Assembly: GCA_900547085.1 (NCBI GenBank)
Contig: URFI01000026.1
Location: forward strand, 1-15,125
Reading direction: 5' to 3'
DNA: 15,125 bases
Source of the DNA: an uncultured Prevotella sp.
Lineage (GTDB): Bacteria; Bacteroidota; Bacteroidia; Bacteroidales; Bacteroidaceae
A model generated the notes under the pieces. It searched no databases, was not told the origin of the DNA, and saw only the letters and a list, made by a program, of their open reading frames with translations. The position numbers were made by a program, and so were the translations under genes. Below are positions 7,319 through 15,086 of this stretch, one piece after another (the first letter of the stretch is position 1; each line of letters opens with the position of its first letter).

Positions 7319-9157
7319 ATGAACAAAGAGGAAAACTTAAAGAGAATTGACCACCTAAAAAGTATAGCGTTGAGCATGCCTGGGAAGCCTGGTAGCTACC
7401 AATTCTATGATCAAGACCACCAAATTATATATGTAGGCAAGGCCAAGAATTTGAAAAATCGTGTCTCTTCGTATTTCCGAAAGGAAGTAGATCGCTACAA
7501 AACCAAGGTCCTTGTCAGCAAAGTTTGGGACATCACATACACCGTAGTGAATACGGAAGAGGACGCACTACTACTCGAAAACAGCCTGATCAAGAAGTAC
7601 AATCCACGTTACAACGTACTATTAAAGGACGGAAAGACCTACCCAAGCATCTGTGTGACGAAAGAATATCTACCAAGAATCTTCAAAACAAGGCGCATTG
7701 ACAGGCGATTTGGCACCTATTACGGCCCATATAGCCAAATCACAATCATGTATTCTCTTCTTGAACTCATCAAAAAGCTCTACAAACCACGCACATGTCG
7801 CTTCCCTATCACCCCAGAAGGCATCAGTCAAGGCAAGTATAAACCTTGTTTGGAGTATCACATTCACAACTGTAAAGCGCCCTGCGTGAGAAAACAGACA
7901 CATGAAAACTATCAGGAAAACATTGCTCAAGCCCGTGAAATATTAAAGGGAAACACCCGAGAAGTGAGCAAGATACTCTACCAGCAAATGCTGAAAAAGG
8001 CGGAAGAACTGAAGTTTGAAGAGGCAGAAGAGCTCAAACAAAAATACGAAATGCTCAACAATTTCGTGGCCAAGAGTGAGGTAGTAAGCAATACCATACA
8101 AGACTTGGACGTATTTACCCTCACGGATGACGACCAGAAAAAGAACGCTTTTATCAACTACATCCACGTCAAAAACGGCACCATCAACCAGAGTTTCACC
8201 TTTGAATATAAGCGAAAGCTTGATGAAACCAATGAAGAACTGCTCATTACTGCCATCCAAGAAATCAGAAGCAGGTTTAAAAGCCAGGCCAAAGAGATCA
8301 TCGTACCCTTCGACATCAATTGGAGTTTGAACAATGCTACCTTCTTCATTCCCCAACGTGGGGACAAAAAACACCTGCTGGACCTGTCTGAAATGAACGG
8401 GAAACAGTATAAATTTGATCGACTCAAACGATCGGAAAAGCTCAATCCGGAACAAAAACAGACCCGTCTGATGAAGGAATTGCAAACCAAACTCAAGCTC
8501 CCCAAGCTGCCCTATCATATCGAATGTTTCGACAACTCCAACATATCTGGCACCGATGCAGTAGCAGGTTGCATCGTATTCAAGGGCATGAAACCCTCAA
8601 AGAAGGACTATCGCAAATACGACATCAAGACCGTGACCGGCCCAGACGATTACGCATCTATGAAAGAGGTGGTGCGCCGCCGCTACCGCAGGATGATGGA
8701 AGAGCAGACACCCCTACCCGACTTGATTATCACCGATGGCGGCAAGGGACAGATGGAGGTAGTAAGAGAGGTGGTAGAAGACGAACTGCACCTGCAAATA
8801 CCCATTGCAGGACTTGCTAAAAACGACCGACACAGAACCAACGAGCTGCTATTCGGTTTTCCACCGCAAGTCGTTGGTTTAAAAGCAGATAGCGAACTTT
8901 TCCACTTACTCACACACATTCAAGACGAAGTGCATCGGTATGCCATCACCTTCCATCGCGACAAACGAAGCAAACACGCACTGCACAGCGAATTAGACGA
9001 CATCAAAGGTATCGGTCCCAAAACGAAAGAGCAACTCTTGAAAGCCCTGAAAAGCGTGAAAAGAATCAAAGACGCAGACTTGGAAACGCTCACCGAAATC
9101 GTCAAAGAAGCAAAGGCAAAGATAATTTTCAATCACTTTCACCCCAACAATCCATAA
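7319..9157 (+). CDS. uvrC: UvrABC excinuclease subunit C
   Basis: A 612-residue dual-incision nuclease that cuts on both sides of a DNA lesion after UvrA/UvrB recognition. The N-terminal GIY-YIG nuclease has the variant GSY (25-27) and YVG (38-40), followed by KAKNLKNRV and the metal-binding Glu E87 in LLLENSL. Cys residues in CRFP, CLEYHIHNCKAPC are present. A UVR (UvrB-binding) coiled helix pair lies at about 210-245. The C-terminal RNase H-like nuclease keeps its Asp-Asp-His set: D405 in ECFDNSNISG, D473 in ITDGGKGQ, H546 in TFHRDKR. Helix-hairpin-helix motifs (IKGIGPKTKEQLL) end the protein. The frame also opens at a GTG at 7298, but the ATG at 7319 better matches family N-termini. It follows apt after a hairpin and a parS-like site, and likely has its own promoter around 7223-7231 (GATATTTGC, an imperfect -7 box). 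Confidence 0.95.
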   Translation: MNKEENLKRIDHLKSIALSMPGKPGSYQFYDQDHQIIYVGKAKNLKNRVSSYFRKEVDRYKTKVLVSKVWDITYTVVNTEEDALLLENSLIKKYNPRYNVLLKDGKTYPSICVTKEYLPRIFKTRRIDRRFGTYYGPYSQITIMYSLLELIKKLYKPRTCRFPITPEGISQGKYKPCLEYHIHNCKAPCVRKQTHENYQENIAQAREILKGNTREVSKILYQQMLKKAEELKFEEAEELKQKYEMLNNFVAKSEVVSNTIQDLDVFTLTDDDQKKNAFINYIHVKNGTINQSFTFEYKRKLDETNEELLITAIQEIRSRFKSQAKEIIVPFDINWSLNNATFFIPQRGDKKHLLDLSEMNGKQYKFDRLKRSEKLNPEQKQTRLMKELQTKLKLPKLPYHIECFDNSNISGTDAVAGCIVFKGMKPSKKDYRKYDIKTVTGPDDYASMKEVVRRRYRRMMEEQTPLPDLIITDGGKGQMEVVREVVEDELHLQIPIAGLAKNDRHRTNELLFGFPPQVVGLKADSELFHLLTHIQDEVHRYAITFHRDKRSKHALHSELDDIKGIGPKTKEQLLKALKSVKRIKDADLETLTEIVKEAKAKIIFNHFHPNNP

Positions 9158-9166
9158 AAAATTGCT

Positions 9167-9174
9167 TATCTTTG
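9167..9174 (+). promoter_or_regulatory. -7 promoter element upstream of the small secreted protein gene
   Basis: TATCTTTG followed by C is an exact TAnnTTTG match, 10 nt after the uvrC stop. It would give a leader of about 105 nt before the ATG at 9286. No good -33 box is visible. I see no terminator hairpin between uvrC and this box. Confidence 0.5.
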
Positions 9175-9285
9175 CGGCCAATAGGCTACGCAACAGCTAT
9201 TTGAAGGCAATCACATAACCGCTGACAGTAGCATAAATTGCCCGCATCCTTTGGAAAAAACTTATCAAAAGACATCCGCTGACTG

Positions 9286-9714
9286 ATGAAAATCTGGATA
9301 CAAACCCTACTGCTTTTTCTGGTCCTACTGCTTGGTAACCAGAACACTTGCATAGCACATGCCAACGTTACGAGGCCTGGCATGGCTGAAGTAGGCAGCA
9401 CATCCGGGTATTACGCTGATGAAAAGAGCAAAGACCGCATCTATGAAGACACAATAGAACCGACCCAACGTCAAACAGCCCTCATCACCGACACCAGTCA
9501 AACCGTTCGCCTGTGCAACACCCGTCCACAGCGCATCCTGCCCACGTTTACAGCTAAGCCAACACATCTGCTTGGCCGAAACATGTTTCACAACAAGTTT
9601 TATTCTCTACATTTTCAAGGAATCGACCGCTACCTCACAACGGTCACAACCCCTATTCCATCCTCTGCCGCATGCGATTATTACGTCATCGCATTGAGGC
9701 AAATCATTCGTTGA
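9286..9714 (+). CDS. Small secreted protein of unknown function
   Basis: A 142-residue protein with a clear signal peptide: a short basic start (MKIW), a long Leu-rich core (about residues 7-16) and a likely cleavage after the CIAHA segment near 26. The mature part (about 116 residues) is polar. It has few Cys (C77 and one near the C-terminus) and no repeats or motifs I can assign. Segments RPQRILPTF and YYVIALRQIIR near the end look like conserved blocks of small exported Bacteroidales proteins, but this is only an impression. It lies between uvrC and another unknown gene, on the same strand, 128 nt after uvrC. The -7 box at 9167 and the signal peptide support it being real. Confidence 0.65.
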   Translation: MKIWIQTLLLFLVLLLGNQNTCIAHANVTRPGMAEVGSTSGYYADEKSKDRIYEDTIEPTQRQTALITDTSQTVRLCNTRPQRILPTFTAKPTHLLGRNMFHNKFYSLHFQGIDRYLTTVTTPIPSSAACDYYVIALRQIIR

Positions 9715-9989
9715 CCAATCTTCTTTCTATTCAGTACGCACATCGCAAGCAATCAAAGCATGTGTGCACAGTGAGATTTCACTAAAATATCGTAAAAGCT
9801 GCTTTAAACATGTCGTTAGCAAGGTAGCCTACCATTCGCCCACAGAGAGCTCATAAACATGGCTACTTTTCCTTCAATCGGTTCAAAACGTCCGAAAAGA
9901 AGTACCAACAACCCGTATATCAAGATTATATACGTTTTTGAGCAGCTCGGAAACAAATCAACAAGACAATCAATAAAAAGAAGAAAATT
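9715..9989 (+). other. Intergenic gap between the two unknown genes
   Basis: No ORF of note. A 7-bp inverted repeat, CGTATAT (9914-9920) and ATATACG (9928-9934), is followed by five T residues (9935-9939) and may be a weak terminator or an operator for the gene at 9990. A small hairpin, AGTGA-GATT-TCACT, lies near 9770-9783. No clear TAnnTTTG box is present, so the promoter of the next gene is not identified. Confidence 0.4.
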
Positions 9990-10385
9990 ATGGCAAGTAT
10001 AAATAATTTAGAGATGGCAGAAACCATTTCGAACAATCCAAATATCAAGATTTCAAAGGGATTTTTAGGCATGGGCAGCAAAGCCATCTACACACCCACG
10101 AACAGCAAGTTGAATGCAGTTATCAATTACTACAATGCAGAAGACGCCCAGGCATTCGTGAAACTCATCAATGCAGCGGAAACAGAAGTAGCAAGCCTGG
10201 CAAAAAAGGGGACACCGCCCTCGAAACTAAGCATCAGCAACTACCGCCTCGAGGCATGCGTAACCGACGACAAACAGTTTGTTGCCATCCAAGTGCTGAG
10301 TTATGCTGATTTCCGCAACACGCCCATTTGTGATTTAAAATACTTTGAGGGCGAGGCAGCACAAGCCATTGCCGCACTGTTATAA
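9990..10385 (+). CDS. Small cytosolic protein of unknown function
   Basis: A 131-residue protein without signal peptide or membrane segment, so probably cytosolic. It starts MASINNLEMAETI and reads as one compact alpha/beta-looking domain, with an alternation of helices and strands. A Gly-rich turn (FLGMGSKA, about 23-31) and a YFEGEAAQAIAALL C-terminus are visible. I recognise no family and no catalytic motif. Codon use resembles the neighbours. The start at 9990 follows an A/G-rich stretch (AAAAAGAAGAAAATT), which is the only translation signal seen. A strong terminator follows at 10424-10458. It stands between uvrC and dtd together with the secreted-protein gene, and nothing in the context points to a role. 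Confidence 0.7.
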   Translation: MASINNLEMAETISNNPNIKISKGFLGMGSKAIYTPTNSKLNAVINYYNAEDAQAFVKLINAAETEVASLAKKGTPPSKLSISNYRLEACVTDDKQFVAIQVLSYADFRNTPICDLKYFEGEAAQAIAALL

Positions 10386-10423
10386 AACCAAAAAGAGCCA
10401 TTTAATCGGGCTTTTGGCAACCC

Positions 10424-10458
10424 ATCTCCCATCTGTCAAGCAATGACAAATGGGAGAT
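10424..10458 (+). terminator. Strong hairpin terminator after the unknown cytosolic gene
   Basis: ATCTCCCAT (10424-10432) pairs with ATGGGAGAT (10450-10458). After one C-A mismatch the stem goes on with TGTCA/TGACA to a 5-nt loop, and ATTTTATG follows. A weaker CCAAAAAG/CTTTTGG-type hairpin lies just upstream (about 10388-10416). Together they end transcription of the upstream gene. Confidence 0.8.
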
Positions 10459-10532
10459 ATTTTATGAACCAGACTACAACATACGAGGTGATCTACAGCA
10501 ACATCTAGACAAGGTGAATAACATGCCATTAC

Positions 10533-10613
10533 AATTGCATGGAGATTGACCGTCAAACTCAATGAGTTTAAGCCCCAAAGTCATTGAGATTGGCCGCCAA
10601 ACTCAATGCAATT
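10533..10613. repeat. Tandem pair of hairpin repeats with a compensatory base change
   Basis: Two related 27-nt hairpins stand 44 nt apart. Copy 2 (10582-10608) is CATTGAG-A-TTGG-CCG-CCAA-A-CTCAATG: 7 bp, an A-A mismatch, 4 bp and a CCG loop. Copy 1 (10538-10564) keeps the architecture, but its inner stem reads TTGA/TCAA, so a G-C pair is replaced by A-T on both arms. Its outer left arm has one mismatch (CATGGAG). The pair is framed by AATTGCAT (10533-10540) and ATGCAATT (10606-10613). CTCAATGA (10558-10565) can also pair with TCATTGAG (10581-10588). The function is unknown; a REP-like repeat or structured RNA is possible. Confidence 0.7.
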
Positions 10614-10691
10614 AATACGGCTTCATAACTACTTGTGAATCAAAGGAATATTGCTTGAAAGTAAAAGAGGCGTTCAATTATCGAATGATTA

Positions 10692-10723
10692 TTTGGTTTA
10701 CACCGTAAAAATAAATATCTTTG
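10692..10723 (+). promoter_or_regulatory. Promoter of the dtd operon (-33 and -7 boxes)
   Basis: TTTG (10692-10695) and TATCTTTG (10716-10723) are separated by 20 nt, a full match to the Bacteroidota -33/-7 arrangement and the best promoter in the window. The -7 box ends only 4 nt before the dtd ATG at 10728, so the mRNA should begin at, or a few nt around, the start codon. Confidence 0.8.
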
Positions 10724-10727
10724 TAAT

Positions 10728-11180
10728 ATGAGAATTGTCATACAAAGAGTTTCAGAAGCATCGGTAAGCATCAAAGAGACGATGAAATCGGCCATTCAGC
10801 AAGGTTTTCTTATCCTTTTAGGCATAGGTGAAGATGATAGCGAGGACGATATAGAATGGCTTGTCAAGAAGGTAGTCAACCTTCGTGTGTTCGATGATGA
10901 ACAGGGAATCATGAATAAATCTATCCTCGATGTCAATGGCGAAATATTAGTGGTGAGCCAGTTTACCCTCATGGCATCGTACAAAAAGGGCAACCGACCC
11001 TCATACATTCGAGCCGCAGGGCACGAGATTTCGATCCCACTCTACCAGCAGTTTTGCAAACGTTTGAGTGTCCAACTGGGTAAAGAGGTCGGCACTGGCG
11101 AGTTTGGTGCCGACATGCAGGTAAAATTAGTGAACGATGGTCCGGTAACCATCTGCATGGATACCAAAAATAAAGAGTAA
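10728..11180 (+). CDS. dtd: D-aminoacyl-tRNA deacylase
   Basis: A 150-residue cytoplasmic enzyme that hydrolyses D-amino acids (and glycine) mischarged on tRNA. The N-terminus MRIVIQRVSEASVSI is the usual first strand. The two active-site signatures are both present: SQFTL at 77-81 and NDGPVT at 136-141 (Gly-Pro at 138-139), the latter preceded by the typical GEFGADMQVKL. Length is exactly that of the family. It is the first gene of a three-gene operon: the MazG-like gene starts 31 nt after it and deoC 3 nt after that. The promoter sits immediately upstream, so the transcript is predicted to be leaderless or nearly so. Confidence 0.96.
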   Translation: MRIVIQRVSEASVSIKETMKSAIQQGFLILLGIGEDDSEDDIEWLVKKVVNLRVFDDEQGIMNKSILDVNGEILVVSQFTLMASYKKGNRPSYIRAAGHEISIPLYQQFCKRLSVQLGKEVGTGEFGADMQVKLVNDGPVTICMDTKNKE

Positions 11181-11211
11181 CGCTAACACTCCCAAGAACA
11201 AGGTTCAAAAT

Positions 11212-11535
11212 ATGGAAATCAAAGAAGCACAGCAACAAGTAGACAGCTGGATTAAGGAATATGGTGTACGCTATTTCTCCGAACTCACCAACATGGCGTG
11301 CCTCACCGAAGAGGTTGGCGAGTTGGCGCGCATCATCTCGCGCACCTATGGTGACCAAAGTTTCAAGCCAGGCGAGAAACCCAATCTTGCCGATGAGATG
11401 GCGGATGTGCTGTGGGTGCTCATCTGTTTGGCAAACCAAACAGGGGTTGACCTGACCCAAGCATTTGAAGAAAACATGAAGAAGAAAACAAACAGAGATA
11501 AAACAAGACATATTAATAACCCAAAACTTCAATAA
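11212..11535 (+). CDS. MazG-like nucleotide pyrophosphohydrolase
   Basis: A 107-residue all-alpha protein of the MazG/dUTPase-like NTP pyrophosphohydrolase superfamily. These enzymes hydrolyse (d)NTPs, often non-canonical ones, to NMP and pyrophosphate. The metal-binding ExxE...ExxD pattern is clear: E34 and E37 in EEVGE, and E62 and D65 in DEMADVLW. It is a single-domain short form, unlike the two-domain E. coli MazG. The C-terminal 20 residues are polar and Lys/Asn-rich. It lies between dtd and deoC with tight spacing (31 nt before, 3 nt after), so it is co-transcribed with them, which suits a house-cleaning role in nucleotide metabolism. The precise substrate cannot be told from sequence. 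Confidence 0.9.
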   Translation: MEIKEAQQQVDSWIKEYGVRYFSELTNMACLTEEVGELARIISRTYGDQSFKPGEKPNLADEMADVLWVLICLANQTGVDLTQAFEENMKKKTNRDKTRHINNPKLQ

Positions 11536-11538
11536 AAA

Positions 11539-12489
11539 ATGGCTATCAAACAAAACATAGAAGCATCGAAAGAGCAATTGAACGCTAAGAATGCGCCCAA
11601 GCAAACAGTCGACAAGTACGAACAGGCTTTGAAAAAGTACAACACCAATCTCAACGACGATGACGTTCGTGAGGCGGTTAAGAAGATTATCGAAGAGAAA
11701 GTGCATACCAATGACACCTCTGAGGTGAAGAAATTCCTGTTTGGAAGCATCGAACTGACCTCGCTGAAATGCACTGATTCGGACGAAAGTATCATGGCAT
11801 TTACTGAAAAGGTAAACCAGTTTGACACGCAATACGCTGACCTACCCCATGTTGCCACTATCTGTGTGTATCCTTGTTTTGCTCAGGCGGTACACGATAC
11901 CTTGGAGGTTGAAGGCGTTGAAATAGCCTGCGTGTCGGGCAGTTTCCCCTCTTCACAAGCCCTCATCGAGGTTAAAGTAGCCGAAACAGCATTGGCAGTG
12001 AAAGATGGAGCTACGGAGATTGACATCGTGATGCCCGTAGGTAAGTTCCTAAGCGGCAATTACGAAGAGATGTGCGAGGATATACAAGAACTGAAAGAAA
12101 CTTGCGGAGATGCTGCCATGAAGGTGATTTTAGAGACAGGATGCTTGAAAACAGCGTCAAATATCAAAAAAGCCTCTATCCTTTCCATGTATGCCGGAGC
12201 CGATTACATCAAGACTTCTACGGGCAAAGAGAAAGTGGCAGCCACACCAGAAGCTGCGTATGTGATGTGCCAAGCTATCAAGGAATACTACGATGAAACG
12301 GGCATTCAGATAGGTTTTAAGCCAGCTGGCGGCATCAACTCAGTGATGGACGCCCTCATCTACTACACCATTGTGAAAGAAGTGTTAGGCGAAAAATGGC
12401 TTACCAACAAGTGGTTCCGCTTAGGTACCAGCCGCTTGGCGAACATGTTGCTCAGCGAAATTGAGGGAAAGGAAGTAAAATTCTTCTAA
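11539..12489 (+). CDS. deoC: Deoxyribose-phosphate aldolase
   Basis: A 316-residue class I aldolase that cleaves 2-deoxyribose 5-phosphate to acetaldehyde and glyceraldehyde 3-phosphate, the last step of deoxynucleoside catabolism. Key residues by family pattern are D162 in EIDIVMPVG, the Schiff-base lysine K195 in KVILETG, and the proton-relay lysine K225 in DYIKTSTGK. The phosphate-binding GFKPAGGI segment is at about 259-266. Compared with the E. coli enzyme (about 259 residues) it has a longer helical N-terminus (about 50 extra residues), as I recall for Bacteroidota and other long-form DeoC proteins. It is last in the dtd operon, starting 3 nt after the MazG-like gene, and is followed by a bidirectional terminator at 12531-12561. 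Neither a DeoR-type operator nor other deo genes are visible nearby. Confidence 0.95.
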   Translation: MAIKQNIEASKEQLNAKNAPKQTVDKYEQALKKYNTNLNDDDVREAVKKIIEEKVHTNDTSEVKKFLFGSIELTSLKCTDSDESIMAFTEKVNQFDTQYADLPHVATICVYPCFAQAVHDTLEVEGVEIACVSGSFPSSQALIEVKVAETALAVKDGATEIDIVMPVGKFLSGNYEEMCEDIQELKETCGDAAMKVILETGCLKTASNIKKASILSMYAGADYIKTSTGKEKVAATPEAAYVMCQAIKEYYDETGIQIGFKPAGGINSVMDALIYYTIVKEVLGEKWLTNKWFRLGTSRLANMLLSEIEGKEVKFF

Positions 12490-12530
12490 TAAAGCGATAG
12501 AATCAGCTGAATAAAATACCCTGTAAAAAA

Positions 12531-12561
12531 GCGGATATACACCTCAGAAATGTATATCCGC
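12531..12561. terminator. Bidirectional terminator between deoC and the hydrolase gene
   Basis: GCGGATATACA (12531-12541) pairs perfectly with TGTATATCCGC (12551-12561) around a 9-nt loop. Six A residues precede it and TTGAACTTTTT follows it, so it can act on both strands for the convergent genes. Confidence 0.88.
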
Positions 12562-12579
12562 TTGAACTTTTTAGCGTGA

Positions 12580-13944
12580 TCAAAGCCCCTTGATCCAATC
12601 AACGATGTCTTGCATCACCTCTGGCGCAAAGGTTTCTTCTATCAATCGATACTCCGTTGTCTGCCCCGTAGTACAGTGTTGAAACAGATGGTTCAGACCT
12701 TCGTATTCGTTAATCAAGTTCTTTTTGTTAGGTTTCAAGCCTTTTCGCAAGGCAGAAAGATTGTCGTGCGCATCTACCTGCACATCTTTACTACCATTCA
12801 CTGCCATGACAGGACACTTGATTTTAGGAAGATAGCAAGCCATGTCGGTAGCGATGAAATCGAGAACCCATGGGGTTTGCATGGTGATAACGGGCAACAA
12901 ACTTTGCCGGCTCAATGCTGGGAGCGACACATTGGTTTGTTTCAGCAAGGAGTCTAACACGGCTTCGGGGTGAGAAATGTCTTTCTTGGCATTTCTATAA
13001 GCATAAATAGCCCCCAACACCTTACAGTAATCACGCGCGAAAGTGGCACCACCTCTCGCCTCCATCGCTTGATATACTTGCTTCAACATCAAGCTATCGC
13101 CACGTCCTGCGACCCCTGCAAGACTGACAATGAAATCAGGTAAGCCCTCTGCGGCCAACATCATGGCAATACTACCACCCTCACTATGTCCCATGACACC
13201 TATCTTTCCAAACTTTTTCAGGCTTTTCAGGTAGTTGAAACCACAGCGGGCATCCTCCGCATTGTCTTTCATCGTCGATTGAGAAGCATCACCTGTAGAC
13301 TTTGCAAACCCTCTGTCATCGTATCGAAGCGATGCAATGCCATGGCGAGCCAAATAATCTGCCAAGACTAAGAAAGGCTGATGGTCAAATATTTCCTCGT
13401 TTCTATTTTCCTGACCGCTACCTGTTACCATCAATACCACGGGTACTTTCTGCTTGTTCATCTGCTCATAACCCACAGGATAAGTCAATGTTCCTGAGAA
13501 AACAGCATTCGCCTTGGCGTTTTGAAAGGTCACATCCTCAGTTTGATAAGGATAAGGCGCATGCGGAGTTTGCGGTCTTTTTAGTTCCTCCACACCACGA
13601 TTGAGCATCAAGGGGAAAGCCCTGCCAAACTGCGTAAACGTTCCTTGAATGTGGTCTCCTTGCTGTTTGCCGAGATACCGAGCCCCAATCGACGAGATAG
13701 CAATATCCACAGAGTCAGCTGTCAGGCTGTTCACTGTAGCTGGAACACCCTTTACACTTTGGTCAGGACTATCCATCGTAACGATGAAACCGCTGTTTTT
13801 GTCCTTTTCAACGTGAAAAACAAGCGTTAATTGCGTTCCTTGGACCGACAGTTTGCCCGTCCAACTACCTTCCAATTTCTGTGCATGCGATACGCTAACG
13901 GAAGCACACAACAGGAGCATAAAAGTAAGAAATCTTGTTTTCAT
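12580..13944 (-). CDS. Secreted alpha/beta hydrolase (serine esterase/peptidase-like)
   Basis: A 454-residue exported protein. A signal peptide covers about residues 1-21 (cleavage likely after SHA, before QKLEGSW). A beta-rich N-terminal domain follows (about 22-120) with the GSWTGKL and IQGTF pattern common in Bacteroidota hydrolases of this type. The alpha/beta-hydrolase fold begins at about 135. It has the oxyanion-region segment VTGSGQENR (about 173-181), the nucleophile elbow GHSEGG with Ser254, the acid Asp387 in NGSKDVQV and the catalytic His419 in GLNHLF. All three members of the triad are therefore in place. The substrate is not determinable (acyl ester or peptide). It lies 78 nt downstream of the polyprenyl synthase gene on the same strand and shows no -7 box of its own in that gap, so co-transcription is likely. 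It ends at the shared terminator with deoC. Confidence 0.9.
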   Translation of the reverse strand: MKTRFLTFMLLLCASVSVSHAQKLEGSWTGKLSVQGTQLTLVFHVEKDKNSGFIVTMDSPDQSVKGVPATVNSLTADSVDIAISSIGARYLGKQQGDHIQGTFTQFGRAFPLMLNRGVEELKRPQTPHAPYPYQTEDVTFQNAKANAVFSGTLTYPVGYEQMNKQKVPVVLMVTGSGQENRNEEIFDHQPFLVLADYLARHGIASLRYDDRGFAKSTGDASQSTMKDNAEDARCGFNYLKSLKKFGKIGVMGHSEGGSIAMMLAAEGLPDFIVSLAGVAGRGDSLMLKQVYQAMEARGGATFARDYCKVLGAIYAYRNAKKDISHPEAVLDSLLKQTNVSLPALSRQSLLPVITMQTPWVLDFIATDMACYLPKIKCPVMAVNGSKDVQVDAHDNLSALRKGLKPNKKNLINEYEGLNHLFQHCTTGQTTEYRLIEETFAPEVMQDIVDWIKGL

Positions 13945-14022
13945 GACGATAAGTATATGATTTTTACGGGTAATCTATCACGCTCAAAACAAAAACAAGG
14001 CTGGAAAAGGTATGCGTACTCC

Positions 14023-15000
14023 TTATTTTGTACGCTTCACCACATAGTCGATGTAGGCTTGCAAAGCCATCTTAATATCGGCATCCATCACATGCTTGTC
14101 TATAAAAGCCAATGCCTGTTGATGCAATTCGTCCATGCGTTGCTCAGCATATTCAATGCCACCCTGCTGCTTTGTGAAAGCTACCAATTGTGCGATTTCA
14201 TCGGGTGTCACCGTGTTTTCCTTCACCTTATGTGCCAATTGAAGCATGGTGGCATTGCGAGTAGAATTCAAGGCATAAATAACAGGGAGAGTAAGTTTCC
14301 CCTCTACCATATCATTGCCAGTGGGTTTGCCAATCTCTTTCGATTCAAAATAATCGAAAATATCATCCCTAATCTGGAAAATAATACCCAAAGTCTGTCC
14401 AAATTCACGAGCCGCCTCCACCTCTTCGGGTGTGGCTTTGCCCGCTTGTGCGCCAATCACGGCACACGATTCGAACAAGGCTGCTGTCTTTTGCTTAATG
14501 ACTTGGTAATATACTTCTTCAGAAATGTCCTGATTTTGGATATTGCTCAGCTGCAAAATCTCACCATTCGACAAGGTTCTACCAAGGTTAGCAAGGTTTT
14601 GAATAATGGCTTCCGAATGGGTGAAAGAAACTTGCAACAAAGCTGTTGACAGAATATAATCGCCCACCAGCACTGCCACTTTGTTGTCGTAAGTCGCATT
14701 CACCGATGCCTGTCCACGACGTTCGCCACTCTCGTCCACCACATCATCATGCACGAGACTTGCGGTATGCAGCAGTTCCAAGCCCACCGCAGCATGCTGG
14801 GCGGTCGAGGTAACGCCATTAAAGTTCTTCGCTATTAACAAAATAAGCATGGGCCGCATGCGCTTTCCCTTTCGTTGACGAATGTGAGAAAGTGCTTGCG
14901 AGAGCAGTCCATCAGCGTGTGACAATGATTCATTATACAGGTAATCAAAGTCTTTCAATTCATCGACAATAGGTTGTTGTATCAGGGATAAATAGTCCAT
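14023..15000 (-). CDS. Long-chain polyprenyl diphosphate synthase
   Basis: A 325-residue trans-isoprenyl diphosphate synthase that adds isopentenyl diphosphate units to an allylic primer, most likely to make the menaquinone side chain. Both Asp-rich motifs are present: DDVVD at 85-89 (in SLVHDDVVDE) and DDIFD at 212-216 (in FQIRDDIFDYF). GKRMRP (45-50) and GNDMVEGKLTLP (about 228-239) are the other substrate-contact segments. The residues five and four positions before the first Asp motif are small (A80, S81), which favours long-chain products. I start it at the ATG at 15000 (MDYLSLIQQP). A GTG six codons upstream (15018) is in frame but overlaps the -7 box. The gene diverges from polA; the 86-nt gap holds both promoters. 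A small hydrolase gene follows downstream. Confidence 0.93.
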   Translation of the reverse strand: MDYLSLIQQPIVDELKDFDYLYNESLSHADGLLSQALSHIRQRKGKRMRPMLILLIAKNFNGVTSTAQHAAVGLELLHTASLVHDDVVDESGERRGQASVNATYDNKVAVLVGDYILSTALLQVSFTHSEAIIQNLANLGRTLSNGEILQLSNIQNQDISEEVYYQVIKQKTAALFESCAVIGAQAGKATPEEVEAAREFGQTLGIIFQIRDDIFDYFESKEIGKPTGNDMVEGKLTLPVIYALNSTRNATMLQLAHKVKENTVTPDEIAQLVAFTKQQGGIEYAEQRMDELHQQALAFIDKHVMDADIKMALQAYIDYVVKRTK

Positions 15001-15017
15001 GCTTGCTATTTTTGTCA

Positions 15018-15025
15018 CAAAAATA
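15018..15025 (-). promoter_or_regulatory. -7 promoter element for the polyprenyl synthase gene
   Basis: Minus-strand TATTTTTG is an exact TAnnTTTG match, 17 nt upstream of the ATG at 15000. This implies a leader of about 10 nt and decides against the upstream GTG start at 15018. No clear -33 partner is seen. Confidence 0.5.
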
Positions 15026-15058
15026 CAGAATAAATCCCTATTTGTTCCATTTTTTTCG

Positions 15059-15066
15059 TAATTTTA
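15059..15066 (+). promoter_or_regulatory. Possible -7 promoter element for polA
   Basis: TAATTTTA differs from TAnnTTTG only at the last base. It lies 20 nt upstream of the polA ATG. A TTTG at 15041-15044 is too close (14 nt) to be a standard -33 box. Confidence 0.3.
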
Positions 15067-15086
15067 CAGGAATAATATACTAAAAT

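Larger units (their letters stand above)
10386..10727 (+). other. Intergenic region upstream of dtd
   Basis: This 342-nt gap contains, in order, the terminator hairpins of the upstream gene, about 70 nt in which I see nothing, the paired hairpin repeat at 10533-10613, and the dtd promoter at 10692-10723. No convincing ORF lies in it. Confidence 0.6.

Noticed and set aside
9584..9599. TGTTTCACAACAAGTT, a possible third parS site
   Set aside because: Only the first 9 bases match; the right half of the palindrome is absent and it lies inside a coding region.
10969..11832. 287-codon minus-strand ORF across dtd, the MazG-like gene and deoC
   Set aside because: It is antisense to three conserved genes in an operon; its Phe/Leu/Val-rich composition is what reverse reading of these codons gives.
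13831..14649. 272-codon plus-strand ORF antisense to the polyprenyl synthase and hydrolase genes
   Set aside because: It overlaps two well-supported genes on the other strand and has low-complexity, non-domain-like sequence.
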